Positions 53,832-62,541 are shown, counted from the first letter of the stretch. The stretch is 64,000 nt of DNA from an uncultured Holophaga sp. (GCF_963677305.1 NZ_OY781925.1:1327001-1391000); one strand, 5' to 3'. Translations and numbers: made by a program. Notes: generated by a model not told the origin, from the sequence alone.

Positions 53832-55294
53832 TGCTGTCCATGCTCCTTGCCACAGCCCTCACCCTCGGGGCCGCTCCCGTGTCGGGGCGCATCACCGACG
53901 GCCAGCGGGGTCTCCCCGGGGTCCGTGTCAGTGCGGATGGGGTGCCCCGGGTTGGTCCTTCCTCTGCCAAGCCCTTCGTCCTGACGGACGGGGAGGGGCG
54001 CTTCCAGATGGTCCCCCCCCCTGGAACTTCGTGCCTGGTCATCGAGAAGCCGGGCTGGCGCAGGGACTTCGTGCCCCTGGCCGAGCTCGCGGGGCCTGTC
54101 GCCATGCATCCAGCTTCCCAGGGGCGCCGCTCCCCTGTCCTGGTCGTGCGTCTCGCCTTTCCGGATCAGCCTGAGGGCCACTCCGATGGCGAGCTGCGGG
54201 ACTTCCTCTTCTCCCGGGCTCCTGGGGTAGCCAGTGCCGCGAACTACTTCTACGAGATCTCCAAGGGTGAGCTGGAACTGGTGGAGGGGCGGATGATCCA
54301 CCTTGTGGACCGGCAGCATCCTGCACCCCGGAGCGATGCCCAGCGCCGGAGTCTTCTCCAGGGTGTGATGAAGGCACTGCACCGGCAGGATCTCTCGGCC
54401 TTCGACCAGGTGGACAATGCCACCGGCGAGCCCCATCCCGATGGCAAGCCCGACCACCTCTGGGTGATCGTTCCCGGGGCCCCTGGGAACGTCACGGCCC
54501 GGGCTGGCGACCTCACCGCCAGCAACTTCATGGAACCCCTCCCCTGGCAGCCCTCCGAGCGCTGGCCCCTGCTCTTCATTACGGAGGAGACCCCCCTGGG
54601 GATCCTGGTGCATGAGGCCCTCCATGCCATGGGCGAGAACCGGGTGGACGACTACTACATGGGCCCCCGCAACCCCCTCACGGCGGGAGGCTGGGATGTG
54701 ATGGACGCGGGGATCTTCCGGGGCTGGGACCGCCAGCACCCCGAGCAGGGGCCCTGGCAGCAGGACATGGGCTACAGCCCCGCCCAGCCCATGGGCTTCA
54801 CCCGGGCCGAGCTCTGGTACCGGGGGGCCTTCCGCACCACGGTCTCCACCCTGCGGGTGAAGGGGCAATGGGAGGGATGGCTTGCGCCCCTGGAGCGCGC
54901 GCCCGGCAGCGATCCCCAGCGTCTGGTGGTACCGGATCCCCGGCGCCGGGGGCGCTTCTGGGAACTCTCGGTCCGGCGGCCCTGGGGCTTCGATGGGGGG
55001 CGGGTCGGCCAGCGTTGGGGTGCTGGCTACGAGGGCCTGGTGGTGGCCCGGATCCGGCCTGACCTGCTTTCCACTGATGGGCTCTCCAGGGGGCCCGTCC
55101 AGGTCCTCGATGCCCACCCCGGCACCCCCCAGCCCCCCAAACCGCGCTATCCCTGGGGAATGTGGCAGCTGGAGGATGCGGCTTTCAACCTGGGGCCCGG
55201 CGAGGTGTCCGCCGGGCAGGACGGGCCCTTGGTCTGGCAGGTCCTGGCCTTGGATGGGGCGGGGCGCATGAGGGTCAAGGTGGGGGTGAACTGA
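53831..55294 (+). CDS. secreted metallopeptidase with HExxH motif (M6-like)
   Basis: 487 residues. A short signal peptide (MLLATALTLGAAPVSG) is followed by a carboxypeptidase-regulatory-like beta domain (about 20-90; GRITDGQRGLPGVRVSADG). The catalytic domain has VVRLAFPDQPEGHSDGELRDFLF, NYFYEISKGELELVEG, and ILVHEALHAMGENRVDDYYM with the HExxH zinc ligands. The order resembles the M6 (immune-inhibitor A-like) peptidases. The rest is a beta-rich C-terminal part. The ATG at 53831 overlaps the stop of the double-receiver gene. Confidence 0.75.
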   Translation: MLSMLLATALTLGAAPVSGRITDGQRGLPGVRVSADGVPRVGPSSAKPFVLTDGEGRFQMVPPPGTSCLVIEKPGWRRDFVPLAELAGPVAMHPASQGRRSPVLVVRLAFPDQPEGHSDGELRDFLFSRAPGVASAANYFYEISKGELELVEGRMIHLVDRQHPAPRSDAQRRSLLQGVMKALHRQDLSAFDQVDNATGEPHPDGKPDHLWVIVPGAPGNVTARAGDLTASNFMEPLPWQPSERWPLLFITEETPLGILVHEALHAMGENRVDDYYMGPRNPLTAGGWDVMDAGIFRGWDRQHPEQGPWQQDMGYSPAQPMGFTRAELWYRGAFRTTVSTLRVKGQWEGWLAPLERAPGSDPQRLVVPDPRRRGRFWELSVRRPWGFDGGRVGQRWGAGYEGLVVARIRPDLLSTDGLSRGPVQVLDAHPGTPQPPKPRYPWGMWQLEDAAFNLGPGEVSAGQDGPLVWQVLALDGAGRMRVKVGVN

Positions 55295-55338
55295 CAGACC
55301 TCGCTATGCGATGCTTGAGGGGTCCCAAGGAGGTCCCC

Positions 55339-57417
55339 TTGCTCCGCTTCCGTGCTCTCGTCCTCAGCGCCCTCATCGCTCCCGTCCTGTTGCAGGCCGC
55401 CGACAAGCGCGCCTTCGGGATCGAGGATCTGTACCGCCTGAAAGGGGTGCAGCACCTGGCCCTGAGCCCGGATGGCAGCCGCCTGGCCTTCGAAGTCTCG
55501 ACCATGGACCTGAAGGCCGCCAAGCGTGACACCCAGGTCTGGGTGCTGGAGACCGCCACTGGCAACCTGCGCCAGCTCACCCACTCGGGCAAGGCGGACA
55601 CGGACCCTCAGTGGTCCCGGGACGGCCGGACCCTCTTCTTCGAGTCCAACCGGGAGGGGGCCGAGCAGCTTTGGGCCCTGGCGATGGCCGGGGGGGAGGC
55701 CCGGAGGGTGACGGGCTTCGAGCCGGGCATCGCTCTCTCAAGGGTCCTCCCCGATGGTCAGCAGCTGGTCTTCGAGGCCAGCGTCTTCCCCGAGTCGCCC
55801 GTCGATGGGGCCCGCCAGAAGGCTCTCGCGGAGAGGCTGGAGCAGGGTCCCGTGCAGGCCCATCTGGCCGATGGTCTCCTCTACCGTCACTGGACCTCCT
55901 GGCGGGACTTCCAGTACAGCCACCTCTTCCTCCGCGGGGCCGACGGCAGGCTCCAGGCCCTCAGCTCAGGTCCGCGGGACTACCCCGCCTTCGGCCAGAC
56001 CTGGGACCTCAGCCCCGATGGGAGGGAAGTGTGCGTCACCACCTGCGCTGACCCTGTTCCGGCCCGCAGCACCAACCAGGATCTCTTCCTGATCAGTCTG
56101 GAGGGTGACCACACCCCGCGCTGCATCACCACCGACAACCCTGCGGCCGACCAGGACCCCAGGTATTCCCCCGATGGCCGCTGGATCGCATACAGGCTCC
56201 AGAGGCGTCCCGGCCATGAGTCCGACCGCTTCCGCCTGGCGGTGTACGACCGGGTGAAGGGCAGCACGCGGGTCCTTACCGAGGGTATCGACAACTGGGT
56301 CGAGAGCTTCCAGTGGTCTCCGGACGGCAAGGCCCTCTGGTTCACCCTGGATGAGAAGGGGCACACGCCCCTGCTGCGGGTGGATGTCCAGAGTGGGGCC
56401 CTGACCCGCATGCTTGAGGGGCAGACCTTCCATGAGTTCCAGGTCAGCCCCGACCAGAAGACGGTCTACCTGAACAAGACGCGGGTGGGTGAGCCGGTGG
56501 AGCTCTGGCGATACGGCTTCCAGGATCACCAGATGAAGTGCCTGAGCACCTTCAATCAGGCCGTGGCCAGCGAGGTGGATATCCGTCCTGCCGAGGAACT
56601 CTGGGTGAAGGGGGCCGACGGGCATCCCGTCCAGGTCTTCCTGGTCAAGCCCCACAACTTCGACCCCGCCCGGAAATACCCCCTGATCCTCAATGTCCAT
56701 GGCGGGCCCCAGATGATGTGGTCCGACAGCTTCCGGGGCGACTGGCAGGTCTATCCCGGTGCGGGCTACATCGTGGCCTTCCCCAACCCCCACGGCTCCA
56801 CCGGCTATGGCCAGGACTTCACCAATGCCATCAGCGGGGACTGGGATGGCAAGGTCATGACCGACATCGACAAGGTGACCGATCATCTGGCGGCACTCCC
56901 CTACGTGGACAAGGACCGCATGGGGGCCATGGGCTGGAGCTGGGGGGGCTACGCCATGATGTGGCTGGAGGGGCACAGCTCCCGCTACAAGGCCCTGGCG
57001 GCCATGATGGGTGTCTACGATCTGCGCTCCATGCATGGGGCCACCGAGGAGTTGTGGTTCCCCGAGCATGACCTCACGGGGACCCCCTGGGAGAAGCCCC
57101 AGGCCTATGAGCGCATGAACCCCAGCAGTGCCGTGAAGGGCTTCCGGACTCCCTGCCTGGTCATCACCGGAGAGCGGGACTACCGGGTGCCCTACACTCA
57201 AAGCCTCCAGTTCTTCACCGACCTGCAGGAGCGGGAGGTCCCCAGCCGCCTGATCGTCTTCAAGAACGACGGGCACTGGCCCGATACCCTCAAGTCCATG
57301 CCGGTCTACTACAACGCCCACCTGGAGTGGTTCCACCGCTTCCTCGGGGGTGACCCCGCTCCCTGGAAGACGGAGGACATGGTGAGGAACCAGGCCTTTG
57401 GCGAGGTCGGGAAATAG
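55339..57417 (+). CDS. secreted S9-family prolyl oligopeptidase-type peptidase
   Basis: About 692 residues. A signal peptide (LRFRALVLSALIAPVLLQAA) is followed by a WD40-like beta-propeller (about 35-420; repeated LSPDGSRLAF, WSRDGRTLFF, YSPDGRWIAY, WSPDGKALWF). The alpha/beta-hydrolase domain has the nucleophile in GWSWGGYAMMWL, Asp in ITGERDYRVPY and His in NDGHWPD. It should cleave short peptides in the periplasm. I chose TTG at 55339 because AAGGAGG lies 5 bases before it and it gives a clean signal; an ATG at 55306 is the alternative. Confidence 0.93.
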   Translation: MLRFRALVLSALIAPVLLQAADKRAFGIEDLYRLKGVQHLALSPDGSRLAFEVSTMDLKAAKRDTQVWVLETATGNLRQLTHSGKADTDPQWSRDGRTLFFESNREGAEQLWALAMAGGEARRVTGFEPGIALSRVLPDGQQLVFEASVFPESPVDGARQKALAERLEQGPVQAHLADGLLYRHWTSWRDFQYSHLFLRGADGRLQALSSGPRDYPAFGQTWDLSPDGREVCVTTCADPVPARSTNQDLFLISLEGDHTPRCITTDNPAADQDPRYSPDGRWIAYRLQRRPGHESDRFRLAVYDRVKGSTRVLTEGIDNWVESFQWSPDGKALWFTLDEKGHTPLLRVDVQSGALTRMLEGQTFHEFQVSPDQKTVYLNKTRVGEPVELWRYGFQDHQMKCLSTFNQAVASEVDIRPAEELWVKGADGHPVQVFLVKPHNFDPARKYPLILNVHGGPQMMWSDSFRGDWQVYPGAGYIVAFPNPHGSTGYGQDFTNAISGDWDGKVMTDIDKVTDHLAALPYVDKDRMGAMGWSWGGYAMMWLEGHSSRYKALAAMMGVYDLRSMHGATEELWFPEHDLTGTPWEKPQAYERMNPSSAVKGFRTPCLVITGERDYRVPYTQSLQFFTDLQEREVPSRLIVFKNDGHWPDTLKSMPVYYNAHLEWFHRFLGGDPAPWKTEDMVRNQAFGEVGK

Positions 57418-57420
57418 AAA

Positions 57421-58128
57421 TTAAAAATTCATAATACGAGAGAGCGCACTGCGGTCCTTGAACCAGGCCTCGCCGATCAGATCCAGAATGTGCAGGGCCT
57501 CGGCAAGGCTGCCGGGGCCCTGTTCCTCTTCAGGCGTGCGGTGCTTGGGGACGCGGCGGCGCGAGGTGAGGAAGTCCTCCACATAGGGGTTGGAGAGGCG
57601 GGCTGCCTCCAGGGCCTGGACCAGGCCGGAGGGGCGCTCGGTCTTGAGAAGCTCAAGGACCAGGATCCAGTCCCGGAGGGCCCCGGGCTCGAGGCAGCGC
57701 TCCCGGAGCTCCCGGAGTTCCTTGAGCCTGCCCAGCTCCAGCAGACATCGGGCCAGGTGGTGGCGGGCCTCCAAAGGGTCGCCGGGGGCCAGCTTCAGGA
57801 CCTTCTCGTAGAGGGGGACAGCCTCCCTGGGCTTGCTGGACTGCTCCAGAGTCCTGGCAAGGGCCATGAGGGTCCGCAGGAGGACCTCGCCGCCCGGAGG
57901 CTCCTCCTCCAGGCTCTCCGCCAGGGCCCTCAGGCGGAGAGCCTTCTCCCGGGGTGGGGTGTTGTCGAGGAGGATGCCCAGGCGGAGGGCCTCCGGGTGG
58001 TCCGGAGCCTCCTCGAGCGCCTGGCGCACGAGGGCCAGGGCCTCACGGCGGTTGGCCAGCTGGCCGGCTTCGGCGAGCCTCTCCCCGATGGGCGGGGAGG
58101 GGAGTGCAATGTCTACAGCCTTGGGCAT
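57421..58128 (-). CDS. TPR-like helical repeat protein
   Basis: 235 residues, all helical. Repeats resemble tetratricopeptides: RLAEAGQLANRREALALVRQALEEAPDHPEALRLG (quoted in parts: RREALALVRQALEEAPDHPE) and SKPREAVPLYEKVLKLAPGDP. They occupy about 15-175, followed by a low-complexity end (RRRVPKHRTPEEE). No enzyme motif. It probably acts as a protein-protein scaffold. The ATG at 58128 was chosen for the AGGTCGATC-type leader and the natural N-terminus MPKAVDIALP. Convergent with the S9 peptidase gene, 3 bases apart. Confidence 0.65.
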   Translation of the reverse strand: MPKAVDIALPSPPIGERLAEAGQLANRREALALVRQALEEAPDHPEALRLGILLDNTPPREKALRLRALAESLEEEPPGGEVLLRTLMALARTLEQSSKPREAVPLYEKVLKLAPGDPLEARHHLARCLLELGRLKELRELRERCLEPGALRDWILVLELLKTERPSGLVQALEAARLSNPYVEDFLTSRRRVPKHRTPEEEQGPGSLAEALHILDLIGEAWFKDRSALSRIMNF

Positions 58129-58251
58129 GATCGACCTCGCTGCGACCAGTCTACCCTTTCCCGGAACGGAGTTCAGTTGGTATCCCCAAGGGTCATGCCT
58201 GAACACTCGCGCATTGATCACCCGGCCCCCTTCCCTCAGAATGAAGGATTG

Positions 58252-58276
58252 GCGGCGGAGGTCTCCGCCGCTTTTT
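58252..58276 (+). terminator. intrinsic terminator in the 5' leader of the aminotransferase gene
   Basis: GCGGCGGAG (58252-58260) with CTCCGCCGC (58263-58271), then TTTTT. No plus-strand gene ends before it: the nearest upstream gene on that strand ended at 57417, and a minus-strand gene lies between. It sits 20 bases before the aminotransferase start, so it looks like a regulatory terminator (attenuator). Confidence 0.65.
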
Positions 58277-58295
58277 CCAATCTGAAGGACGCCCG

Positions 58296-59651
58296 ATGAC
58301 CATTCAGCTCAAGGATCTCGACCCTGCGGTACTCGCGACGGAATATGCCGTCCGCGGCGCTATCGTGGCCCGAGCTCAGGAGATGGAGCGGTCCGGACGC
58401 GAGATCATCTACTGCAACATCGGGAACCCCCAGGCCCTGGGACAGCGTCCCCTGACCTATCTCAGGCAGACCTTGGCCCTCTGCCAGTACCCCGAGCTCC
58501 TGGAGCAGGCCCCTGGGCTCTTCCCGGAGGATGTGCTCCAGCACAGCCGGGAGATCCTGGCGGGGGTGGAGCACGGCATGGGTGCCTACTCCGACAGCAA
58601 GGGGGTCCGCTTCGTCCGGGAGGCGGTAGCAGAGTTCATCCAGGAGCGGGACGGCATCCCCTCCGACCCCGAGTCCATCTTCCTGACCGATGGAGCCTCC
58701 CGGGCTGTCCAGACCGTGCTGCGCATGCTCATCGGCGGTCCGGACCATGGGATCATGATCCCCATCCCCCAGTATCCCCTCTACAGTGCCACCATCACCC
58801 TCTTCCGGGGCAAGCAGGTGCCCTACTACCTGGATGAGAGCCATGACTGGCGCCTGAGCAAGGCCATGCTCGAGGAGAGTCACCGGGAAGCCACGCAGAA
58901 CGGCGTGATCCCCCGGGCCATCTGTGTCATCAATCCCGGCAACCCCACGGGATCGGTGCTGGACTACGAGAACATCGCCATGATCATCGACTTCGCCCGG
59001 GAGCACCGCCTCTGCATCCTGGCCGATGAGGTCTACCAGGAGAATGTCTACCTCCGGGGTGACCGCTTCATCTCCTTCGCCAAGGTCCTGGCGGAGCGGG
59101 GCATCGAGGATGTGGTGCTCTTCAGCCTGCACTCCTGCTCCAAGGGCTTTGTCGGCGAGTGCGGCCAGCGGGGCGGCTACATGGAGGTCCGGAACCTCCC
59201 TGAGGATGTGCTGGCCCAGATCACCAAGCTCCAGAGCGTGGGGCTCTGCTCCAATCTGACCGGCCAGGTTGCGGTCTACTGTGTGGTGCGTCCCCCCAGG
59301 CCCGGGGAGCCTTCCCACAGCACCTACATCGCCGAGCGGGACGCCACCATGGAACGTCTCAGGACCAATGCGCAGGTTCTGGCCGAGGGGCTCAACCGGA
59401 TCCCGGGCATCCACTGCAATGCGGTGGCGGGGGCCATGTATGCCTACCCCAGGATCGACCTCCCTGAGGGGCGCACCGACGAGGAATACGCCCTGGCTCT
59501 GCTGGAGAGCACCGGCATCTGCGTAGTGCCCGGCACCGGCTTCGGCCAGATCCCCGGCACCGCCCACTTCCGCACCACGATCCTGCCTCCCACCGAGAAG
59601 ATCCAGGCCGTGGTCGAGCGGCTCGCGGCCTTCCATATCACCTACCGATAG
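58296..59651 (+). CDS. alanine aminotransferase-type PLP enzyme
   Basis: 451 residues of the eukaryote-like alanine aminotransferase group. IYCNIGNPQALGQRPLTYLRQ is the typical N-terminal element. FLTDGASRAVQTVLRML, PIPQYPLYSATITLF and ICVINPGNPTGSVLDYEN follow. The PLP-binding Lys is in LHSCSKGFVGECGQRGGY. The reaction is probably alanine + 2-oxoglutarate to pyruvate + glutamate. It is preceded by an intrinsic terminator within its own leader (58252-58276). Confidence 0.9.
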   Translation: MTIQLKDLDPAVLATEYAVRGAIVARAQEMERSGREIIYCNIGNPQALGQRPLTYLRQTLALCQYPELLEQAPGLFPEDVLQHSREILAGVEHGMGAYSDSKGVRFVREAVAEFIQERDGIPSDPESIFLTDGASRAVQTVLRMLIGGPDHGIMIPIPQYPLYSATITLFRGKQVPYYLDESHDWRLSKAMLEESHREATQNGVIPRAICVINPGNPTGSVLDYENIAMIIDFAREHRLCILADEVYQENVYLRGDRFISFAKVLAERGIEDVVLFSLHSCSKGFVGECGQRGGYMEVRNLPEDVLAQITKLQSVGLCSNLTGQVAVYCVVRPPRPGEPSHSTYIAERDATMERLRTNAQVLAEGLNRIPGIHCNAVAGAMYAYPRIDLPEGRTDEEYALALLESTGICVVPGTGFGQIPGTAHFRTTILPPTEKIQAVVERLAAFHITYR

Positions 59652-59704
59652 GGCATTCACCGGCCCCGGGCCCGCACCCGGGCCGGGCTGCGGAGCCAGG
59701 TCTC

Positions 59705-60298
59705 ATGCGCATCCTCTCCCTTGCCCTCACGCTCTTCTTCGTGCTGGACCCCTTCGGGAACCTCCCGGTGGTGCTCAGTCTGCTGCACCCACTCCCTTCT
59801 GCCCGGCGGCGGAAGGTGGTGATCCGGGAGTCCTGCTTTGCCCTGGGCCTGCTTGCCGCGGGGTATTGGGCCGGTCCCCGTTTCATCAGTCTCCTGGGGG
59901 TCGACTCCGTTGACCTCACGCTCTGCGGCGGGGTGGTGCTGGGCATCATCGCGTTGCGTCTGGTCTTCCCGGTCGGTGACCCCGGCGGAGGCCGGGAGTC
60001 GAAAGAAGAGCCCTTCATCGTCCCCCTGGCCATCCCGCTGATGGCTGGTCCCTCGGCCCTGGCCATGGTCATGATCATGGCCGCCCAGTCCAATGCCCAT
60101 CCCTGGGTGGGACTGGGTATGGTTGTCCTGGCCTGGGCGGCTACCGCGATCCTGCTATTCATAGGTGTAGCACTGGGTGGCCTGATCCCCACCCGCCTGC
60201 TGATGGCCATGGAGCGGCTGGCCGGCCTGCTCCTCGCGGTCATCTCGATCCACATGGTGATGACCGGGGTCCGGAGCTACCTGGTGGCTGTCCGCTGA
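59705..60298 (+). CDS. MarC/UPF0056-family membrane protein
   Basis: 197 residues with six hydrophobic helices. FFVLDPFGNLPVVLSLLHPL and PLAIPLMAGPSALAMVMIM are the two MarC signatures, each an inverted half. Despite the name, MarC has not been shown to give multiple drug resistance; the role is unclear. It starts 53 bases after the aminotransferase and may share its transcript. A hairpin follows. Confidence 0.88.
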   Translation: MRILSLALTLFFVLDPFGNLPVVLSLLHPLPSARRRKVVIRESCFALGLLAAGYWAGPRFISLLGVDSVDLTLCGGVVLGIIALRLVFPVGDPGGGRESKEEPFIVPLAIPLMAGPSALAMVMIMAAQSNAHPWVGLGMVVLAWAATAILLFIGVALGGLIPTRLLMAMERLAGLLLAVISIHMVMTGVRSYLVAVR

Positions 60299-60312
60299 AG
60301 GGCTACTGAAAA

Positions 60313-60340
60313 GGGGGACTCCTCTGCGTCCCCCCTCTTA
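60313..60340. terminator. hairpin between convergent marC-like and unknown genes
   Basis: GGGGGAC (60313-60319), 8-base loop, GTCCCCC (60328-60334), followed by CTCTTA; AAAA precedes it on the plus strand, i.e. TTTT on the minus strand. It could end transcription from both sides. Confidence 0.6.
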
Positions 60341-60377
60341 CCCCCATGCGATGTCATGGCAGAGCCACGACACCGCA

Positions 60378-60704
60378 TCAGTGCTCGAGACCGGGAGAGC
60401 CGGCGAAGAGGATCTGGATCTCTTCCTTGTCCTCGACCTGCTCCAGGGTGAAGAGCTGACCCAGGTTGCAGGTGAGCCCCTCCTTGGTGGCCTTGTCGTG
60501 GAGGCTGCTGAAGAGCTTGATGCGATCTGCCGGGGGGCAGTCCATGTTGAAGTGGACGGTGAAGTGCTTCAGATCCTTCCGGTCGAACTGGATCAGGAAG
60601 GCGCTGTGGTCCACGAAGACGAGGTCATCGTAGAAGTGGGTCACCTCCAGCCCGGTGGCCTCCTTGACGATGTTCTGGGTCCTGCCGAGATCGAAGAATT
60701 CCAT
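60378..60704 (-). CDS. small conserved-looking cytosolic protein of unknown function
   Basis: 108 residues. No signal or membrane segment. The sequence mixes hydrophobic strands (FYDDLVFVDHSAFLIQF; FTVHFNMDCPPADRIKLF) with charged helices (LFTLEQVEDKEEIQILF), suggesting a compact alpha/beta fold. I do not recognise the family. It follows the GNAT gene by 2 bases and lies in the cluster with the citrate/homocitrate synthase, ferredoxin and nifB, so a link to nitrogen or redox metabolism is possible but unsupported by motif. Confidence 0.6.
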   Translation of the reverse strand: MEFFDLGRTQNIVKEATGLEVTHFYDDLVFVDHSAFLIQFDRKDLKHFTVHFNMDCPPADRIKLFSSLHDKATKEGLTCNLGQLFTLEQVEDKEEIQILFAGSPGLEH

Positions 60705-60706
60705 GT

Positions 60707-61180
60707 TCAGACTCCCATTGCATTGTGACGCAGACAGATCATCCGGGTGCGCGCCCAGCCCTGGTGCTCATAGAACCCCAGGGCGGGGCGGTTCTCCTGG
60801 TCAGCCAGGAGCTGCAACCGGGTGAGACCCCGGAGTCTGGCCCGTTGCTCCAGCTCCGCCAGAAGCCTCGCACCGAGTCCATGCCCTCTCCACTCCGGGG
60901 TAATCACCAGATCTTCCACCAATCCGACCGGACCTCCTTCAGCGGTTGAAACCAGAACCTGAAGGGTGACCATCCCCACCGCCGCTCCCCCATCAGCCGG
61001 GCGGGCCACCAGCACCAGCGCGCGATCCGGGTCCGCCAGGAGGGTCTGGAGGCCCTGCTCCTGCTTGAGGGGATCCACCCGGAAGTCCGGCTCGATCGAG
61101 AAGAGAGCGCCCAGCAGGGCAACCAGGGCTGGGATATCTTGCGGCTCGGCATGGGTGATCCTCACGTCAGGACACGGCAT
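60707..61180 (-). CDS. GNAT-family N-acetyltransferase
   Basis: 157 residues. The acetyl-CoA loop is in LVITPEWRGHGLGARLLAELEQRA (R/Q-x-x-G-x-G pattern), preceded by VGMVTLQVLVS and followed by LQLLADQENRPALGFYEHQGW. This is the GNAT fold; the acceptor is unknown. The start overlaps the upstream synthase gene by 14 bases, implying translational coupling. Confidence 0.9.
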   Translation of the reverse strand: MPCPDVRITHAEPQDIPALVALLGALFSIEPDFRVDPLKQEQGLQTLLADPDRALVLVARPADGGAAVGMVTLQVLVSTAEGGPVGLVEDLVITPEWRGHGLGARLLAELEQRARLRGLTRLQLLADQENRPALGFYEHQGWARTRMICLRHNAMGV

Positions 61181-62429
61181 GGAGGGCTACCTGGCGAAAG
61201 TGGCGGTCATACAGGGCCGCCAGCTCCTCATCGGAGAACTCTCCGGTACGGCCCGTGGCGTAGGCCTGGTCGATCTCGGCCTTCATGGCCTTGAGACGGT
61301 CATCGGACTTGCCCTTGTAGTTGGGGGCCCTCCGGCCCGTGGCCCGGAGCCAGGCGGCGAGACCCGAGAGCCCCGAGATGTCGGTGATGACGGGGCGGGC
61401 CTGGGTGCCCAGCAGGGTCTGGGCGTCGAAGGGATAGTAGGTGGTGCCGCTTTTCTCGAGCCCGTCGGCATGGATGCCCGAGCGGACCCGCATGTATTCC
61501 TCGCCGAGCACCGGGTAGCAGCGCTCCAGGGAGACGCCCTGCTCCCGCTTGAGATAGTCGCGCAGCTCCATGATGGCCAGCATGGCCTCGGGATCAGCGG
61601 CTCCGCGCAGCTGGAAGGCCTGCATCACCAGGGCCTCCAGGGGGGCGATGCCGCTCCGCTCGCCCAGACCCAGGAAGGACCCGTTGGCCGCGCAGCCCCC
61701 GGCCAGCCAGAAGGCCAGGGCATTGGCCGCGGCCATGTGGAAGTCGTTGTGGCCGTGCCATTCCAGAGCCTCTCCCCGGACTCCGTAGTCCTCGATCAGG
61801 GTGTGGACCAGAGTGGGGACACTCCGCTGCAGGCCGCCGCCCTCCATGGGAAGGCCCAGGCCCAGAGTGTCGCAGAGCCGGAAGCTCACACGATCCTGGC
61901 CGAGTCCCGCCAGGCACTCGGCCAGGGGCCCCACGAACCCGCGGATATCGGAGCGGGTCACGTCCTCCAGGGAGCACTTCACGTCGAAACCCAGGGTGAG
62001 CAGGGTGGCGACGAGGGTCATGTAGCGGTGGGAGGCCTGCATCCGGGTCAGGCCCAGCTTCTCCTGGAGCTGGATGTCCGAGACGGGCATGACCACGCTC
62101 ACGCGGCTGGGAGCCATGCTCCGGACGAGACCGATGTCCTCCAGGGCGGCCCGGATCCAGAGGGCGGCCTGGGGGAACTCGAGGCCCAGCTCGCGGATCG
62201 CCTCCAGGCGGTCGCGCTGGGCTTCGCTGTGGATGAAGAAGTCGGACTCGCGGATCAGACCCTCAGGGCCGCTGATCCGTGAGATGAGACGGAAGATGTC
62301 CACGGCCTGGGGTGTAGAGAGGGGGGCCATGGCCTGCAGGCCCTCCCGGAAGGTGGTGTCGGTGATCCAGATCCGTGCGGGATCAAAGGACGGCGACTGG
62401 ATGTCGAGCTTGGGGAATTCCGCGACCAT
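61167..62429 (-). CDS. homocitrate/Re-citrate synthase family enzyme (DRE-TIM acyltransferase)
   Basis: About 420 residues. ITDTTFREGLQAMAPLSTPQAVDI is the DRE-type metal/acyl-CoA site in variant form (TTFREG). RLCDTLGLGLPM and LEWHGHNDFHMAAANALAFWLAGG are the later active-site strands with the HxH pair; GERSGIAPLEALVMQAF and SGIHADGLEKSGTTYYPFD complete the family. These enzymes join acetyl-CoA to a 2-oxoacid. Beside nifB, a homocitrate synthase (NifV) role is possible. The sequence also resembles the group that contains Re-citrate synthases. The ATG at 62429 was chosen; the upstream extension has no family likeness. Confidence 0.75.
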   Translation of the reverse strand: MVAEFPKLDIQSPSFDPARIWITDTTFREGLQAMAPLSTPQAVDIFRLISRISGPEGLIRESDFFIHSEAQRDRLEAIRELGLEFPQAALWIRAALEDIGLVRSMAPSRVSVVMPVSDIQLQEKLGLTRMQASHRYMTLVATLLTLGFDVKCSLEDVTRSDIRGFVGPLAECLAGLGQDRVSFRLCDTLGLGLPMEGGGLQRSVPTLVHTLIEDYGVRGEALEWHGHNDFHMAAANALAFWLAGGCAANGSFLGLGERSGIAPLEALVMQAFQLRGAADPEAMLAIMELRDYLKREQGVSLERCYPVLGEEYMRVRSGIHADGLEKSGTTYYPFDAQTLLGTQARPVITDISGLSGLAAWLRATGRRAPNYKGKSDDRLKAMKAEIDQAYATGRTGEFSDEELAALYDRHFRQVALHAVS

Positions 62430-62464
62430 GGGCACCTGCCGTCTCAAGGAAAATGAAAAGGGGT

Positions 62465-62518
62465 ATTCCGTGTGCCCGGCACAGCACTTACCCAACCCAA
62501 CACCCGGGCACACGGAAT
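62465..62518 (-). terminator. 15-bp hairpin and T-rich tail after the ferredoxin gene
   Basis: ATTCCGTGTGCCCGG (62465-62479) and CCGGGCACACGGAAT (62504-62518) are exact reverse complements, with a 24-base loop. On the minus strand the stem is followed by ACCCCTTTTCATTTTCC. A small second dyad, CTGACCC-GTTG-GGGTCAG (62528-62545), overlaps the ferredoxin stop. Probably a terminator, or a leader element for the synthase. Confidence 0.6.
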
Positions 62519-62541
62519 CTTCAGGCACTGACCCGTTGGGG

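Noticed and set aside
54868..55271. Overlapping frames inside the M6-like peptidase gene
   Set aside because: Alternative-frame shadows of a convincing coding region.
59660..59690. GC-rich dyad (CCGGCCC...GGGCCGG) between the aminotransferase and marC-like genes
   Set aside because: No T-run follows and the spacing is only 53 bases; it may be chance in a GC-rich region, so it is not called a terminator.
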